A DNA stretch of 64,000 bases, from positions 13,844,001-13,908,000 of the forward strand of contig NC_083681.1 in the NCBI RefSeq assembly GCF_033118175.1. Direction: 5' to 3'. Both the position numbers and the translations under genes were made by a program. This DNA comes from Dama dama. Lineage: Eukaryota; Chordata; Mammalia; Artiodactyla; Cervidae. Below, one piece after another: positions 47,693 through 59,655 of the stretch. How positions within the stretch are numbered: position 1 is the first letter of the stretch; each line of letters begins with the position of its first letter. The notes beneath the pieces were generated by a model that was not told where the DNA came from, did not search any database, and saw only the letters and a program-made list of their open reading frames with translations.

Positions 47693-48640
47693 CATATATA
47701 TTTCACATACTATATGTATATATATATATTCCACTGATATCCTGTATGTATTATAGATTCAGTACACCTATTCTGATGGCTGATGCCTCAAATTACATTT
47801 CCATTTCATATTTAAATGGGTCTTATTTTTGTGGCACTCTGTTTAGTAGTTCTTAACCATGATATTTATAGGATTTATGTATCACTTTCTACATTCCTAA
47901 TGTGAGTAAAACAGAAAGCTCAGATAGTAAACAAATATACACATTTCATTTCCTTAACTTCTCCTTCACCAAGGGAAAATCTTTTGCTTAAAAAAAAAAA
48001 AAAATTAAACGCTTTATAAAAACATAACAAAAATTGACCTCACCTACAGACAATAATGGATATTGTAACTTGCACTAAATTCCCCAAAGTCAAATCGTGA
48101 AAAATGCTTTGAGACTCCTGATATTAGAAACTTCTCAGGAGCACAAAATCTGTTTTGCTAGAAGCATTCTTTGAAAATGCCTTTTAAGTGTTTTTTCCCT
48201 ATAGACTCAGACTTCATTATTATTTTCTCCAGGCAGTAAGAAATTTGAATATGTACTTTTTATCACATTGAGGTTGGAAAAAATCTTCTTGAATATGTAA
48301 ATATTGACAAAAAAGGTAACTATCCTATCTAAATTGTACTTACTTTGTAAATCAATCAACAAAATATGCAACACTTTTGTTCACTATGCAGATATAGTTA
48401 TTATGAGTATTTTACTGGGAGAAAAACCAATAAATTTTAATAAGAATACCCCTCAAACAGGTAACCCCCCAAGTTAGAAAGAATAGGAATATAAATAATT
48501 ACCGTAGTTTTTAGAAGAAAAAATATAGCAATGAAACACCAACAGAATATGGCATTTTAAGATAAATGACAGTCAATTTGGCAAGTAGGTATAGAAATTC
48601 CAGAACTGTGGATTAAATCGGTCAGACTTCATAAGAAAGA
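47693..48640. other. unfamiliar AT-rich sequence
   Basis: Contains an A-run at 47990-48003. No repeat family or gene recognised. Confidence 0.4.
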
Positions 48641-48722
48641 TTCATGTCAATGTATGGCAAAAACCACTACAATATTGTAAAGTATTTAGCCTCCAACGAA
48701 TAAAAATAAATGGGGAAAAAAA
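48641..48722 (+). mobile_element. very short L1 3'-end insertion
   Basis: The last ~80 bp of the ruminant L1 3' UTR (catgtcaatgtatggcaaaa ... ttagcctccaac) plus an A-rich tail. It matches the end of 23776-24148. Confidence 0.8.
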
Positions 48723-49539
48723 AAGAAAGTGGTGGAAAGATTAAACAGAATTTGAATAGACAAAGGGAAGTGCAAGCAGGAGATAACAGCATACACAGAA
48801 CCACAGTTGTGGGCATGGTGGAGATAGCTTTGGAAGCAACAGATGACAATATAGGCAAAATAAGATATAAAAATTAACACTTTGTTTCATTAGTGTAACA
48901 TAGTAGCTTTGTTAAGTCCCCAAAATGGTATTTTTATATTGCTTATCATAGCTTTGTGTAGACTTGTTTTAACATCAAGTTTTATTCTTATTACAAAAGG
49001 AATAAATATTTTCTATGAAAAGATCAAGTGATACAGACACGTATACAATAGAAAGCATAGCTTCCTGCATCTCATCAACAAGAGTTACCTACTATTAATT
49101 CTTTGGAGTATGCTATATTAATAGGATAGAGATTTTTTCTATACAGACTAGTTTATATGAGTGTTTTTGCTGCTTTCATTAACAGTAAATTTATTCTGAA
49201 ATTATGTTTTTCACCACATCTTCGTATACATTGTTCCACTTTTTGCTTTTAAACACACACACATACATACTGAATGAGATCACATTGTTCTGTATTTTCC
49301 CTCATTAACAATATTCATAAAATTTTCCTTTGTCATCTTTATTCAGCTACAAGACATCTGTCAACATTTGAAAACAGTTGTGAAAATTGTGTTTATCCAA
49401 TATATCAGTAATACCAGTAATGTAACTCTGAGCATTATGTTTACATAGTTTTGTGAATAGTTCTATGAAATATATGTCTAGAAGTAGAAAAGCTATTGGG
49501 ATTTTGGGAGATTAGGATTGATGTATATATACTGTGTGC
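48723..49539. other. unfamiliar sequence
   Basis: No gene or repeat recognised. Short frames at 48667-48880 are minus-strand readings over the L1 end and are not genes. Confidence 0.4.
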
Positions 49540-49668
49540 ATGCATGCTAAGTCACTTCAGTGATGTCCAACTCTGCAACCCCATGGACTGTAGCCTGCCA
49601 TGTTCCTCTGTCCATAGGATTCTCCAGAAAGAATACTGGAGTGGGTTGCCACACGTTCCTCCAGGATA
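49540..49668 (-). mobile_element. Bov-A SINE, partial
   Basis: Single antisense unit, diverged. Confidence 0.85.
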
Positions 49669-49671
49669 TAT

Positions 49672-49750
49672 ACACTGCCATGTACAAAATAGGTAGGTAG
49701 TGGGAACCTGCTGCATAGCAGAGTGAGCTCAACTCTATGTGTATATAGAT
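49672..49750 (+). mobile_element. L1 3' UTR scrap
   Basis: gtagtgggaacctgctgcat... resembles an L1 3' UTR motif. It lies between two SINEs of opposite orientation. Confidence 0.5.
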
Positions 49751-49760
49751 ATATACATAT

Positions 49761-49962
49761 GTAAAGAACCCATCTGTCAATGCAGAAGACACAAGAGACA
49801 CGGGTTTGATCCCTGTGTCAAGAAGATCCCCTGGAGGAGGGCACAGCAACCCACTCCAGTATTTTTGCCTAGAGAATTCCATGAACAGAGCAGTCTGGTG
49901 GGATAGAGTCCACAGGGTCTCAAAGAGTCAGACATGACTGAAGCAACTTAATATGCATGCAC
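49761..49962 (+). mobile_element. Bov-tA SINE
   Basis: Sense copy that starts within the head (gtaaagaaccc) and ends in a tail before a CA-rich patch. Confidence 0.85.
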
Positions 49963-50094
49963 ACACATATACATTTATTTTAAATTAAATTCCTATAAAC
50001 AGCGTATGAGAGGACTTGTTTCATGTCTCTGAGGAATATGTTGCAGCATTATTGTCTTTAACATGTGCTGGTTAATTACTTGCTACTTTTTATT

Positions 50095-50290
50095 AGATGC
50101 TTATTATAGAAAAAACCCTATGTTAATTTTTTAATATAAATTAATCCATAATACTCATAAAAACTCTAAGATATGTCATCCATCTTCAGATGAGAAAACT
50201 GAAGTCCAGGGATAGTAGAAATTGCCAAGTCACACAAGTGGTACATGGCAGAACGTGGATTTCAGCCCAATTTGTCTTTACAATCTTCCT
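50095..50290 (-). mobile_element. MIR SINE, antisense
   Basis: Antisense MIR. Its conserved core reads gatgagaaaactgaag ... tcacacaagtggtacatggcag. Ancient mammal-wide SINE. Confidence 0.7.
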
Positions 50291-52057
50291 TTTTACTAAA
50301 ATTCCTCTATGTTACTGGCACGCAACCTCAGTTTTAAGACAAATGAAGAGTACACAGCAAAATTAAATAATGAATCTAAGTTCACTCAGTAGATACAGAG
50401 CCAGAAATTTGCCTCTCCAGTAGTAATTGAATTAGTTAACATATAATTTACTACAGTCTAATTTTTTTAATGATTTATGGTATAAAAGTCAACACCATCT
50501 ATCAAGACAATTTAAGAGAAACCTCACCAAAAAGTCATCAATGATGCACAAATCCAGGAACAATTTTTAATGTTACAGTTACCTTTATAAATCTAACATA
50601 AAACATTTCACTATATAGAGATGCTAGAGATTTCTAAGTGCAGGTATGTCAATTATGAATGCATTTAATTATATTCTTATGGTTTGGGCCAGTTCAGTTA
50701 CCTCAATTATTCATAGTTCTATTTCTGTGATCACATTTGGAGAAGTGTGATACCAACATGTCACCACAGATTCATGCCCCAGGAAAATGTGCAAATGTGA
50801 TTTTGGAAAAATGCAAATAAGGATACATAATCCATGCCCATCCATAAAGGAAGCTTGATTGTGCCTCTTTTATGCAACACTTTCACTTGTTTTTCTGCAA
50901 TATTAGACAATATTTAAGAAACTGAGAATTGGTACTTAGGCTTCTAAGGAAGTGAACATGTTAAAAAGCAGAAGGTGACATAAAAAAAAAAATAGGGCTG
51001 AGAAATTTGCCTGTCAAATAAGCATATGGCTGTCTATCCACAGGATTTTCTGGTGTTGTTTTGGGGTGCACCCTTATATCCTTCACGTGGCTTTGTTTAA
51101 TTGTGAACATTAGCTACAATTCACACACACACACACACACACGTGTGTGTATACATGTATATAGGAAGAGAAAATCATATGTAGATAATATACATATGTA
51201 TGTGAATAATTTGTTGCTTTGCTTCTGAATTTTGAACATACTGATACATCGAGTGTGCATTCCTAGATACTACATTTTATAATATATATCAATATATAGT
51301 GATGCATGTGCCTATATATTTATAGGTAAACCCATATGGATATATAAAAATAGAACTTGTGAAGCAATCAGTATAGTATAGATGCTTGCAAATGGAAAGT
51401 TGGTCTTTCATTTCTTGAGATCATTTTGCTCTCTGTATGAAACTGATACATTTGTAGAGACATGGCAGGAGAATACTGAGAAAATTTAACTTAAAATAAC
51501 ATTGACTTTCTTGAGCCGCTATGCATTTTGATATGCTTTTAGCATTTACACACAGAAAATCCATAAATTTAAAAATAGCATGAAATGTAGAAAATAAAAA
51601 CAGCACAATGTGAGGTTTTATGATTGCTAATATTCTTGGCAAGTATCTCACAGCAGGGTGTTGTAAAACAGTGAATATAAGCATCTGGGTCAAAACCTAT
51701 AGCATAATTAGCCGCAAACGCTGGTGGAAATAAGCGTTTGATGAGCTTCCTACATTTCTTATTTAGATATATTTTGCATGAAATTTTATGTGTTTCTGTA
51801 TCAGATGCTTCTGTGAACTCATACCTGATTTCTGACTTCTGTATAAAAGCAAAGGTATTCTTCATAGGTTAGAGAGATTATTGACTACTTTGCTCATTAG
51901 TCTAACCTAACAAACAAAAAAAAATGTAGTTAAGACTATTCTCATCTGGTATTGTAGGGATGTGAAATTATGACAACTAAACTCATAGAGGCCCTTATTT
52001 TAATTATGTTTATGCATTTAGTTATTGTCTCCATTTTAGACAGACCATCCAATTATT
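50291..52057. other. unfamiliar sequence
   Basis: No gene recognised. Includes an (AC)n followed by (GT)n at 51122-51151, which can fold back on itself or adopt Z-DNA. Confidence 0.4.
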
Positions 52058-52098
52058 TAATTGTTGTTGTTTAGTCACTAAATTGTATCTGACACTTA
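52058..52098 (-). mobile_element. short Bov-type 3' tail remnant
   Basis: ttgttgttgtttagtcacta followed by tgtatctgac is the antisense 3' end of a Bov SINE or BovB. The rest is missing. Confidence 0.5.
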
Positions 52099-52317
52099 TT
52101 TCCTGCTTCTTCAGGAAATATCTACTATAAGGAGATAAGACCAAACCAGAGAAACAAATTACTTATTAATTATTTCCAATCCTAATCTGTTTCCCATCTC
52201 ATAAGACCTATCTTATTATTCACCTTACACAGTCATTTGAGACACTACTAAGACCTGGTCACAGGGGATTCTTCCTTACTGCAGGAGATCTAGTAAATTT
52301 AGCTATATCAGATCAAT

Positions 52318-52497
52318 GCGGCTTCACCAGTGGCTCAGCGGTAAAGAATTTGCCTGCAATGCAGGAGACATGGGTTCAGTCCCTGAGTCCAGAAGATCTC
52401 CCCTGGGAAATCCCATAGACAGAAGAGCCGAGCAGGCTACAGACCATGGGGTGGCAAAGAGGTGGACACTATTGAAGCAACTGAGCATGCATGATCA
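52318..52497 (+). mobile_element. Bov-tA SINE with internal deletion
   Basis: Sense head, then a jump from gatctcccctggg to aaatcccatag, deleting about 35 bp of the usual middle. Confidence 0.85.
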
Positions 52498-52801
52498 GTA
52501 GACTTCTGGACGCCTTTTGGGGGGCCTTTACACCTTTATATCTTTCACCCAGTTTCAGTAATTGTATTTGCTACACTAACTTTACAAATCTCTCTCTTTT
52601 AAATTTTTTGTCTGAACTACTTGAGGTAAATTTTGGATATTGTATCCTTTCATTCTAAAGCTTTAATATATATCTTCAGTTTTAATGTACATATTTTAAT
52701 GTATATTTCATTACAGTCTCTTAGATATGACAACACATTTTTCAAAATCAGGAAATTTAGTGTTATTAAGTGCTATGCCTTGATGTACATTCCATACTAT
52801 A
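52498..52801. other. unfamiliar AT-rich sequence
   Basis: Nothing recognised. Confidence 0.4.
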
Positions 52802-52812
52802 AATCTGCGTAA

Positions 52813-53030
52813 TGTGCTCAGTCTCTTCAGTCTTGTCTGACTCTTTGCAACCCCATGGACCATAGCCTGCCAGGCTCCTCTGTCCACTGGGATTTTCCCT
52901 GCAAGAATACTGGAGTGGGTTGCCATGCCTCCTTCAGGGGATCTTCCTGACCCGGGAATTGAACCTGTGTCTCCTGCCTCTCCTGCACTGCAGGCAGATT
53001 TTTCACCACTAAACCACCAGGGAAGCTCCT
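52813..53030 (-). mobile_element. Bov-tA SINE, 11-bp TSD
   Basis: Full antisense Bov-tA. TSD aatctgcgtaa (52802-52812) and aatctgcctaa (53031-53041), one mismatch. Confidence 0.9.
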
Positions 53031-53041
53031 AATCTGCCTAA

Positions 53042-53639
53042 GCAAATTTAAGCTTGTATCAATATTATAAACAATATAAACAAAGATCTGTTAAATTTAG
53101 AAAAATCTGAGTTTTTATCTATCAACTGAAGAAAAAGGCACAACATGAAAGTTGTGAATTGTTTTATTGGGAGGAAAATAAAGACTATAGCCTGACAGAC
53201 AATGTTTCAGAAAATTCTGAGAAACTGCTCCCAAGAGTTAGGGCTAAGTTCAGCATTATATATGATTTTAGTGAAGAGAGAACTTTCAGTCAAGCACACA
53301 TTTTGACAAGGGCTGGTTGCTACTTTAACAAGAAGGTTGTTAATAGTCAGGAGGAGCAGATTCACCATTAATGAGTTCAGTGCTTTCTAGATATTAGAAG
53401 ATGCTGGAATTTGGGCTCATAAAATCTTCTAAAAATATTTAACTGTCTGAAGTCCTGTTCTGTAAGTTTTTCTCAGATCACAGAGTGATCTCCACTGTGA
53501 CCTCTTTTCAGGATGTGTTGAAGGCCAGTGACTGCAGTAGCTAGTGACTTAATCCTTTTAGAGGCAGATGGCAAATGTCGATTTTTAGTTGTCATATCCT
53601 GTTTATAAGGTCACAAGTTAGCATGTGTCATGTGTATAC
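53042..53639. other. unfamiliar sequence
   Basis: Less AT-rich than its neighbours and without a recognised family. The small frame 53159-53371 has no identifiable domain. Confidence 0.35.
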
Positions 53640-54345
53640 GTCTATGATAGCATATATATAAGTACAAGCTATGTGGGTGTGTGTGTGTATTTTATATATA
53701 TATATATATATAATGTATACATATATATTACACACACATACATACATGCATATATTATATACATATATATGTACATATATATATGTATATGTAAAGTGAA
53801 AGTCATGCAGTCGTGCCTGACTCTTTGTCCCATGGACTATACAGTCCGTGGAATTCTCCAGACCAGAATATTGGAGTGGATAGCTGTTTCCCTCTCCAAG
53901 AGATCTTACCAACTCAGGGACTGAACCTAGGTTTCCTGCATTGCAGACAGATTCTTTACTAGTTAAGTCACAAGGGAAGTCCAAGAATGCTGGAGTGGTT
54001 AGCCTATCCGTTCTGCAGATCTTTCTGACCCAGGAATTGAACTGGGGTCTCCTGCATTGCAGGCAAATTCTTTGCCAACTGAGCTACCAGGGAAGCCATA
54101 TTATATATATTTATATATACATTATATATAATGTATGTATATAACATATAACATATATAGCATATGTATATAACACATGTAATATAAATATATATAATAC
54201 ATATTATATATATTACATATTTACTATATATAACTATATATAAATATATAATATAAATATTATATAAATATAGTATGTATAAATATTTAAATATATAATA
54301 AAGCCATATATGAGTGTATGTATATATATATAAATGTACATATAG
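53640..54345. repeat. (TA)n-rich microsatellite block split by a SINE
   Basis: 53690-53795 and 54100-54345 are dominated by TA, TATG and TATACA units with many short palindromes. The intervening 53796-54098 is an antisense Bov-A2. Frames on both strands through it are low complexity. Confidence 0.85.
53796..54098 (-). mobile_element. Bov-A2 type SINE within the TA block
   Basis: Antisense two-unit copy, each unit ending in an antisense tRNA-like head (near 53970 and 54085). Layout is the same as 6613-6933. Confidence 0.85.
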
Positions 54346-55802
54346 TGTGGATGTCTTTGCCTGTGTCTGTGTATGCATTAAAGTGTCTACCTTTGAGTCA
54401 CAGATTTACTCATTGCAAAATCAGCAGCTAGTGCAACAGTTTGCATAGGTTGCCCAAGGCTCAAACTCAGCAGCATAAAAACATAGTGTAAGACAGGTTG
54501 TATCTGCACATGCAGTGAGATTTGTTGTAGAAGAGTGATCTCAAAATAAGGAGATCTTCTGACTACATCCTCCACTGCAAAGAGAGAAGTTTTATCATTA
54601 TTCTGAAATCTATTTGGGGAAGGAGAGGACTATGTCTTTACTTTGTAAGTCAGTGAAGGCCTAAGTTAGTTGTTTATGGGGAGAAAATAACTTTTAAAGT
54701 GAATATATCATAGCAGGTTCTAGCTATTTATAAATGAATGCCATACCTTTGAGAAAAAAAGAAAAAAGTAAGACAGCAGTGAGCACTTCAGAGTTTCTAT
54801 ATCCAGGACAAGTGAGAATGGCAATGCTATTAGAAAAGTGACTAAGAGGCTTGTCTTGATAAGGCATTTTGGGAAACAGTCTTGTTTTTTTCTAAGATTG
54901 GAGGCTTTGTGGTCTGATAACATTTATAGGGGGAATTCCTTCTTCCTCTGTCTTGTACCATTCTTTTGAGGAAACTGAGGTTTAATTGAAATTTAAGCAA
55001 AAGGAATTACTAAACTTCTATAAAATTTAGAGGTCTGGATGACAAATACAACAGCAAGTTATTTTAATCAACGTTCTCAGTTCTGTAAACATTGCTATAA
55101 ATCAACTAAAATGAATAATGTGGCAGTTTGTTATTAAAATTCATTTTTAAACGTGTCAGTTGAAAAAAAAAAAAAAAAACATGATTACTTCACATGGAAA
55201 TAACAAGTTAATCCAAACTGTAACTTATTGAGTAAGCCCAGTATTGATGCCTAGTTGCTGTAAGATAGTTCCCCTTCATAGTGAAAAAAGAAAGTCCTTT
55301 TAATAGTAAACATATTAGAGTCTCTCATATCATTTCTAACTTTATATAATTATTTTTCTTCTTTGTAAGAAAGGGGCTGAAAAACAAAAATGAAAAAGTG
55401 TTTTTTTTTTGAATGTTGATTCAAAATGTTGAGTCTTTAACTGAGAAAAAATATCCAAAGGTGAGAGAGTAAGAGATAAATAAAAGAAAGATACTGGAAT
55501 TTATATATGTGGATTGGGGAATTAGATATCAATTATCATTTTAAGATGACCTAATACCAGTTGTAGTAATTTTGTTCTATGAAGTATTTTAAATGCTTTA
55601 GTATGCAAAGATATTCAATGCAACATGGTATGAGGTACAAAAAAAAAAAGTAAAACATTAAGTAAAATTATTAAATACATGATAGTCTTACTGATATGAA
55701 AGATTTTGTAGTCAATAAAAATTTAAGCAAAATAGTTATCAAAAAGATTATGTCTAATGTTACAAAGTGAAAAAAATAAAAAATATGTACACAATATAAT
55801 TT
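54346..55802. other. unfamiliar sequence
   Basis: No repeat or gene recognised. Simple A-runs occur at 55164-55180 and near 55635. Confidence 0.4.
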
Positions 55803-56880
55803 TACAGTTGCTATTCTGTCACTAACTAGTATCCAACCCTGTGTGACCCTGTGGACTACAGCACTCCAGGCTCCCCTGTCCTTCAATATATCCTAGAGTT
55901 TGCTCAAATTCATGTCCATTGATTCAGTGAAGATAACTAACCATCTCATCTTCTTCCACCCCCTTGTCATTTGCCTTCAATCTTCCCAAACTTCACAGTC
56001 TTTTCCAGTGAGTTGGCTCTTCACATCAGGTGGCCAAAGTTTTGGAACTTCAGTGTCAGTCCTTCCAATGAATATTCAGTTTTGATTTCCTTTAGGATTG
56101 ATCTCTTTGCAGTCCAAGGAACACTCAAGAGTCTTTTCAAGCACAGCAGCTCAAAAGCATCAATTCTTTGGCACTCAGACTTCTTTATGGTCCAAATCTC
56201 ACATCCATATATGACTACTGGAAAAACAATAGTTTTAAATATATGGACTTTTGTCAGTAAAGTGAAGTGTCTGTTTCTTAATATGCTGTCTAGGTTTGCC
56301 ATAACTTTCCTTCTAAGGAGCAAGTGTCTTAATTTCAAGGCTGCCCTCACCATTCACAGTGATTTTGGAGCCCAAGAAAATAAAATCTGCCACTGCTTCA
56401 TTTTTTCCCCATGTATTTGCCATGAAGTGATGGGACTGGAAGCCATGATCTTAATTTTTTGAATGTTGAGTTTTAAGCCATGTTTTATACTCTCCTCATT
56501 CATCCTCATCAAGAAGCTCTTTAGATCCCTACAGTTTCTGCCATTAGAGTGGTATTATCTGCATATCTGAAGTTGTTGATATTTCTCCCTGCAATCTTGA
56601 TTCCAGCTTGTGATTCATCCAGCCCCAGTACATCATTTTGCCTGATGTGCTCTGCATATAAATTAAATAAGCAGGGTGACAGTATATAGCTTTATGTTAC
56701 TCCTGTTCCAGTTCTGAACCAGTCTGTTGCTCCATGTCTGATTCTAACTGTTGCTTCTTGACTTGTATGCAAGTTTCTCAGAAGACCAGTAAGGTCAAGA
56801 CCTTACCCTATCTCTTTAAGAATTTCCCACAGTTTGTTGTGATCACATAGTCAAAAGCTTTCTTATAGTCAGTGAAGCAG

Positions 56881-56883
<3 letters not shown>

Positions 56884-56947
<64 letters not shown>

Positions 56948-56950
56948 TTC
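56884..56950. repeat. (AT)n plus T-run inside BovB
   Basis: An (AT)23-like tract followed by about 20 T. It replaces a short BovB stretch that normally reads aaatagatgtttttctgg, so it grew in place rather than being inserted. Confidence 0.85.
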
Positions 56951-57676
56951 TCTTTCTGGAATTCCTTTGCTCTCTAGAGATTCAATGGATGTTGGCAATT
57001 TGATCTCTTGCTCTTTTGCTTTTTCTAAATCCAGCTTGTATATCTGGAAGTTCTCGGTTCACATACTGCTGAAGCATAGTCTGAAGGATTTTGAGCATTA
57101 CTTTGCTAGCCTGTGAAATGAATACAATTCTACTGTAGTTCGAACATTCTTTGGCATGACCCTTCTTTGTGATTGGAATGAAAACTGATTTTTTCCAGTC
57201 CTGTGGCCACTGCTGAGTTTTCCAAATTTGCTGACATACTGAGTGCAAAACTTTATCAGTACCATCTACTAGTGTTTTGAATGGCTCAGCTGGAATTCCG
57301 TCACCTCCACTAGCTTTGTTTATAGTAATTCTTCCACTGACTTCACATTCCAGGATATCTGGCTCTAAGTGAGTGACCACACAATCATGGTTATCCCGTT
57401 CAGTAAGACCTTTTTCATATAGTTCTTCTGAATGATCTTGCTACCTCTTCTTAAACTCTTTGCTGTGGTTAGTCCTTGCAGTTTCTGTCCTTTATCATTC
57501 CCATTCTTGCATGAAATGGTCCCTTGATATCTCCAATTTTCTTGAAGAGATATCTAGTCTTTCCTTTCCTATTGTTTTCCTCTTTTTCTTTGCACTGTTC
57601 ATTTAAGACGTCCTTCTTATCTCTCCTTGCTATTCTCTGGAATCCTGCAATCAGTTGGGGATATGTTTTACTTTCT

Positions 57677-58172
57677 ATTTTTTTTTTTTTTTAATTTTTT
57701 ATTAGTTGGAGGTTAATTACTTCACAACATTTCAGTGGGTTTTGTCATACATTGATATGAATCAGCCATAGAGTTACACACATTCCCCATCCCGATCCCC
57801 TCTCCCACCTCCCTCTCCACCCGATTCCTCTGAGTCTTCCCAGTACACCAGGCCCGAGCACTTGTCTCATGCATCCCACCTGGGCTGGTGATCTGTTTCA
57901 CCATAGATAATATACATGCTGTTCTTTTGAAACATCCCACCCTCACCTTCTCCCACAGAGTTCAAAAGTCTGTTCTGTACTTCTGTGTCTCTTTTTCTGT
58001 TTTGCATATAGGGTTATCGTTACCATCTTTCTAAATTCCATATATATGTGTTAGTATGCTGTAATGTTCTTTATTTTTCTGGCTTACTTCAGTCTGTATA
58101 ATGGGCTCCAGTTTCATCCATCTCATTAGAACTGATTCAAATGAATTCTTTTTAACGGCTGAGTAATATTCC
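57677..58172 (-). mobile_element. young L1, 5'-truncated, 16-bp TSD
   Basis: Minus-strand ruminant L1 end, about 496 bp: T-rich poly(A) complement at left, then 3' UTR and the last codons of ORF2. Perfect 16-bp TSD atatgttttactttct at 57661-57676 and 58173-58188. It closely matches 19550-20000 and 30715-31160. Confidence 0.97.
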
Positions 58173-59086
58173 ATATGTTTTACTTTCTCACTTGCCTTTC
58201 ACATCTCTTCTTTCCTCAACTATTTGGAACACCTCTGCAGACAACCACGTTTCCTTGTTGCATTTCTTTCTCTTTGGGATGATTTTGGTCAGTCTCCTGT
58301 AAAATGTTATGACCCTCTGCCCATAGTTCTTCAGGCACTCTGTCTATCAGATCTAATCCCTTTAATCTATTGGTCACTTCCACTGTATAATCATAAAGGA
58401 TTTAATTTAGGTCATATCTGAATGGTATGATGGTTTTCCCTGCTTTCTTAAAGTTAAGTATCAATTTTGCAATAAGGAGCTGATGATTGGAGACACAGTC
58501 AGCTCTAGGTCTTTTTTTTTTTTCCCCACTAACTGTGTAGAGCTTCTCCATCTTTGTAAGTTACAAAGAATATATTCAATGTTATTTCAGTATCGATCCT
58601 TTGGTGATGTCCATGTGTGGAGTCATCTCTTGTGTTGTTGGAAATGGGTTTTTACTATGACCAGTGTATTCTGTCTGCAAAATTCCATTAGCCTTTGCCC
58701 TGCTTTATTTTGTACTCCAAGGCCAAGTTTGTCTGTTATTCCAGGTATTGCTTGACTTCTTACTTTTTCTTTCTAACCCTCTATGATGAAAAAGACATCT
58801 TTTCTTGCTGTTAGTATTACTGACAGGAATGTGTGTGGGGTCTGGGTAATTGCTGCTTAAGAGCAGTTGGTCCTTTAATGGACCGGAACCTGGTGGTCCG
58901 GAGAGTAAGAGAGAGAAAGAGGCCGATATCCCCTGGTTTAGGCGGAAAGCCAACAGAGTCCTGTTCTTAGGGCTCGCGCTGCTGCACGTAGGCACCAGGC
59001 ACCCTCTCGAGTGGGTGAAGACGCAGTGCGCCTTCTCGAGAGGGTCTCAGAAGCCCGGGCAAGAAAGTGAACTCAGCAGGCCTCCA

Positions 59087-59518
59087 TGCTCCAAGTGTTA
59101 TGCCCGTAGTCCGAGTCCCCGGTTGGGAAAGAAGACTCCTCGAAACAATGCAACTCGCAATAGGGGAATTTATTACTGACTCGAGCCAGGGCCTCCCGCC
59201 CTCACCAAGTGTGTGAGGACGAAAGGGCCCCGAGCCCCAGTTCTCTCGGGTATTTATTAGGTCAAAAAAAGCAGCAGGTAGTTGGCACAATCGGATTGGT
59301 TACACAGTGGGTAGTTGGTGTAAGCAGATTGGTTACACAGTTGCAAGGTAATTTTTGTTGGCCCAACGTGGGGCTTTCAGCTTTCCCCTGATAGGTTCCC
59401 TTTTTTCTTGCTAGGCATATGTTGATTGGCTAGCTCCAGGAGGCCTGATAATTATGTTACCCCGGGAAACCAGGCCTACTCCTAATCTAGGCTGCCTGTC
59501 ATGGCGTTAGCCGTGACA
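59087..59518 (-). mobile_element. CpG-rich solo LTR (type B, ERV class II-like)
   Basis: 432 bp on the minus strand from TGTCACGG (59518) to ..GGAGCA (59087). A TATA-like AATAAATA lies at 59252-59259 and a polyadenylation signal AATAAA at 59169-59174, about 85 bp apart, as for an R region. The left flank gcctcca (59080-59086) and right flank gcctca (59519-59524) give a 6-bp TSD with a 1-bp indel, as is usual for class II elements. Many CpGs persist. Confidence 0.65.
59278..59343 (-). promoter_or_regulatory. duplicated 33-bp CCAAT module in LTR U3
   Basis: Two adjacent 33-bp copies (59278-59310, 59311-59343), each with GTAACCAAT on the minus strand, just upstream of the TATA-like box of LTR B. 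Typical U3 enhancer/promoter duplication. Activity is not known. Confidence 0.6.
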
Positions 59519-59539
59519 GCCTCACACAAGGAGTTAGCC

Positions 59540-59593
59540 AGAAATAGAGTGAGAGAGAGGAGAGAGAGAGAGAGAGAGAAGAAAGAAAGAATG

Positions 59594-59624
<31 letters not shown>

Positions 59625-59655
59625 AAGAAAGAGAAAGGAAGGAAGGAAGGAAGAC
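59540..59655. repeat. (GA)n/GAAA purine tract in LTR A leader
   Basis: GA and GAAA units on the plus strand. It corresponds to the shorter GA tract of the other LTR A copy at 35293-35330, so the length varies between copies. Confidence 0.85.

Noticed and set aside
53628..53984. 118-codon minus-strand frame rich in Tyr, Ile and Val
   Set aside because: It is translation of the TA microsatellite and the adjoining SINE.
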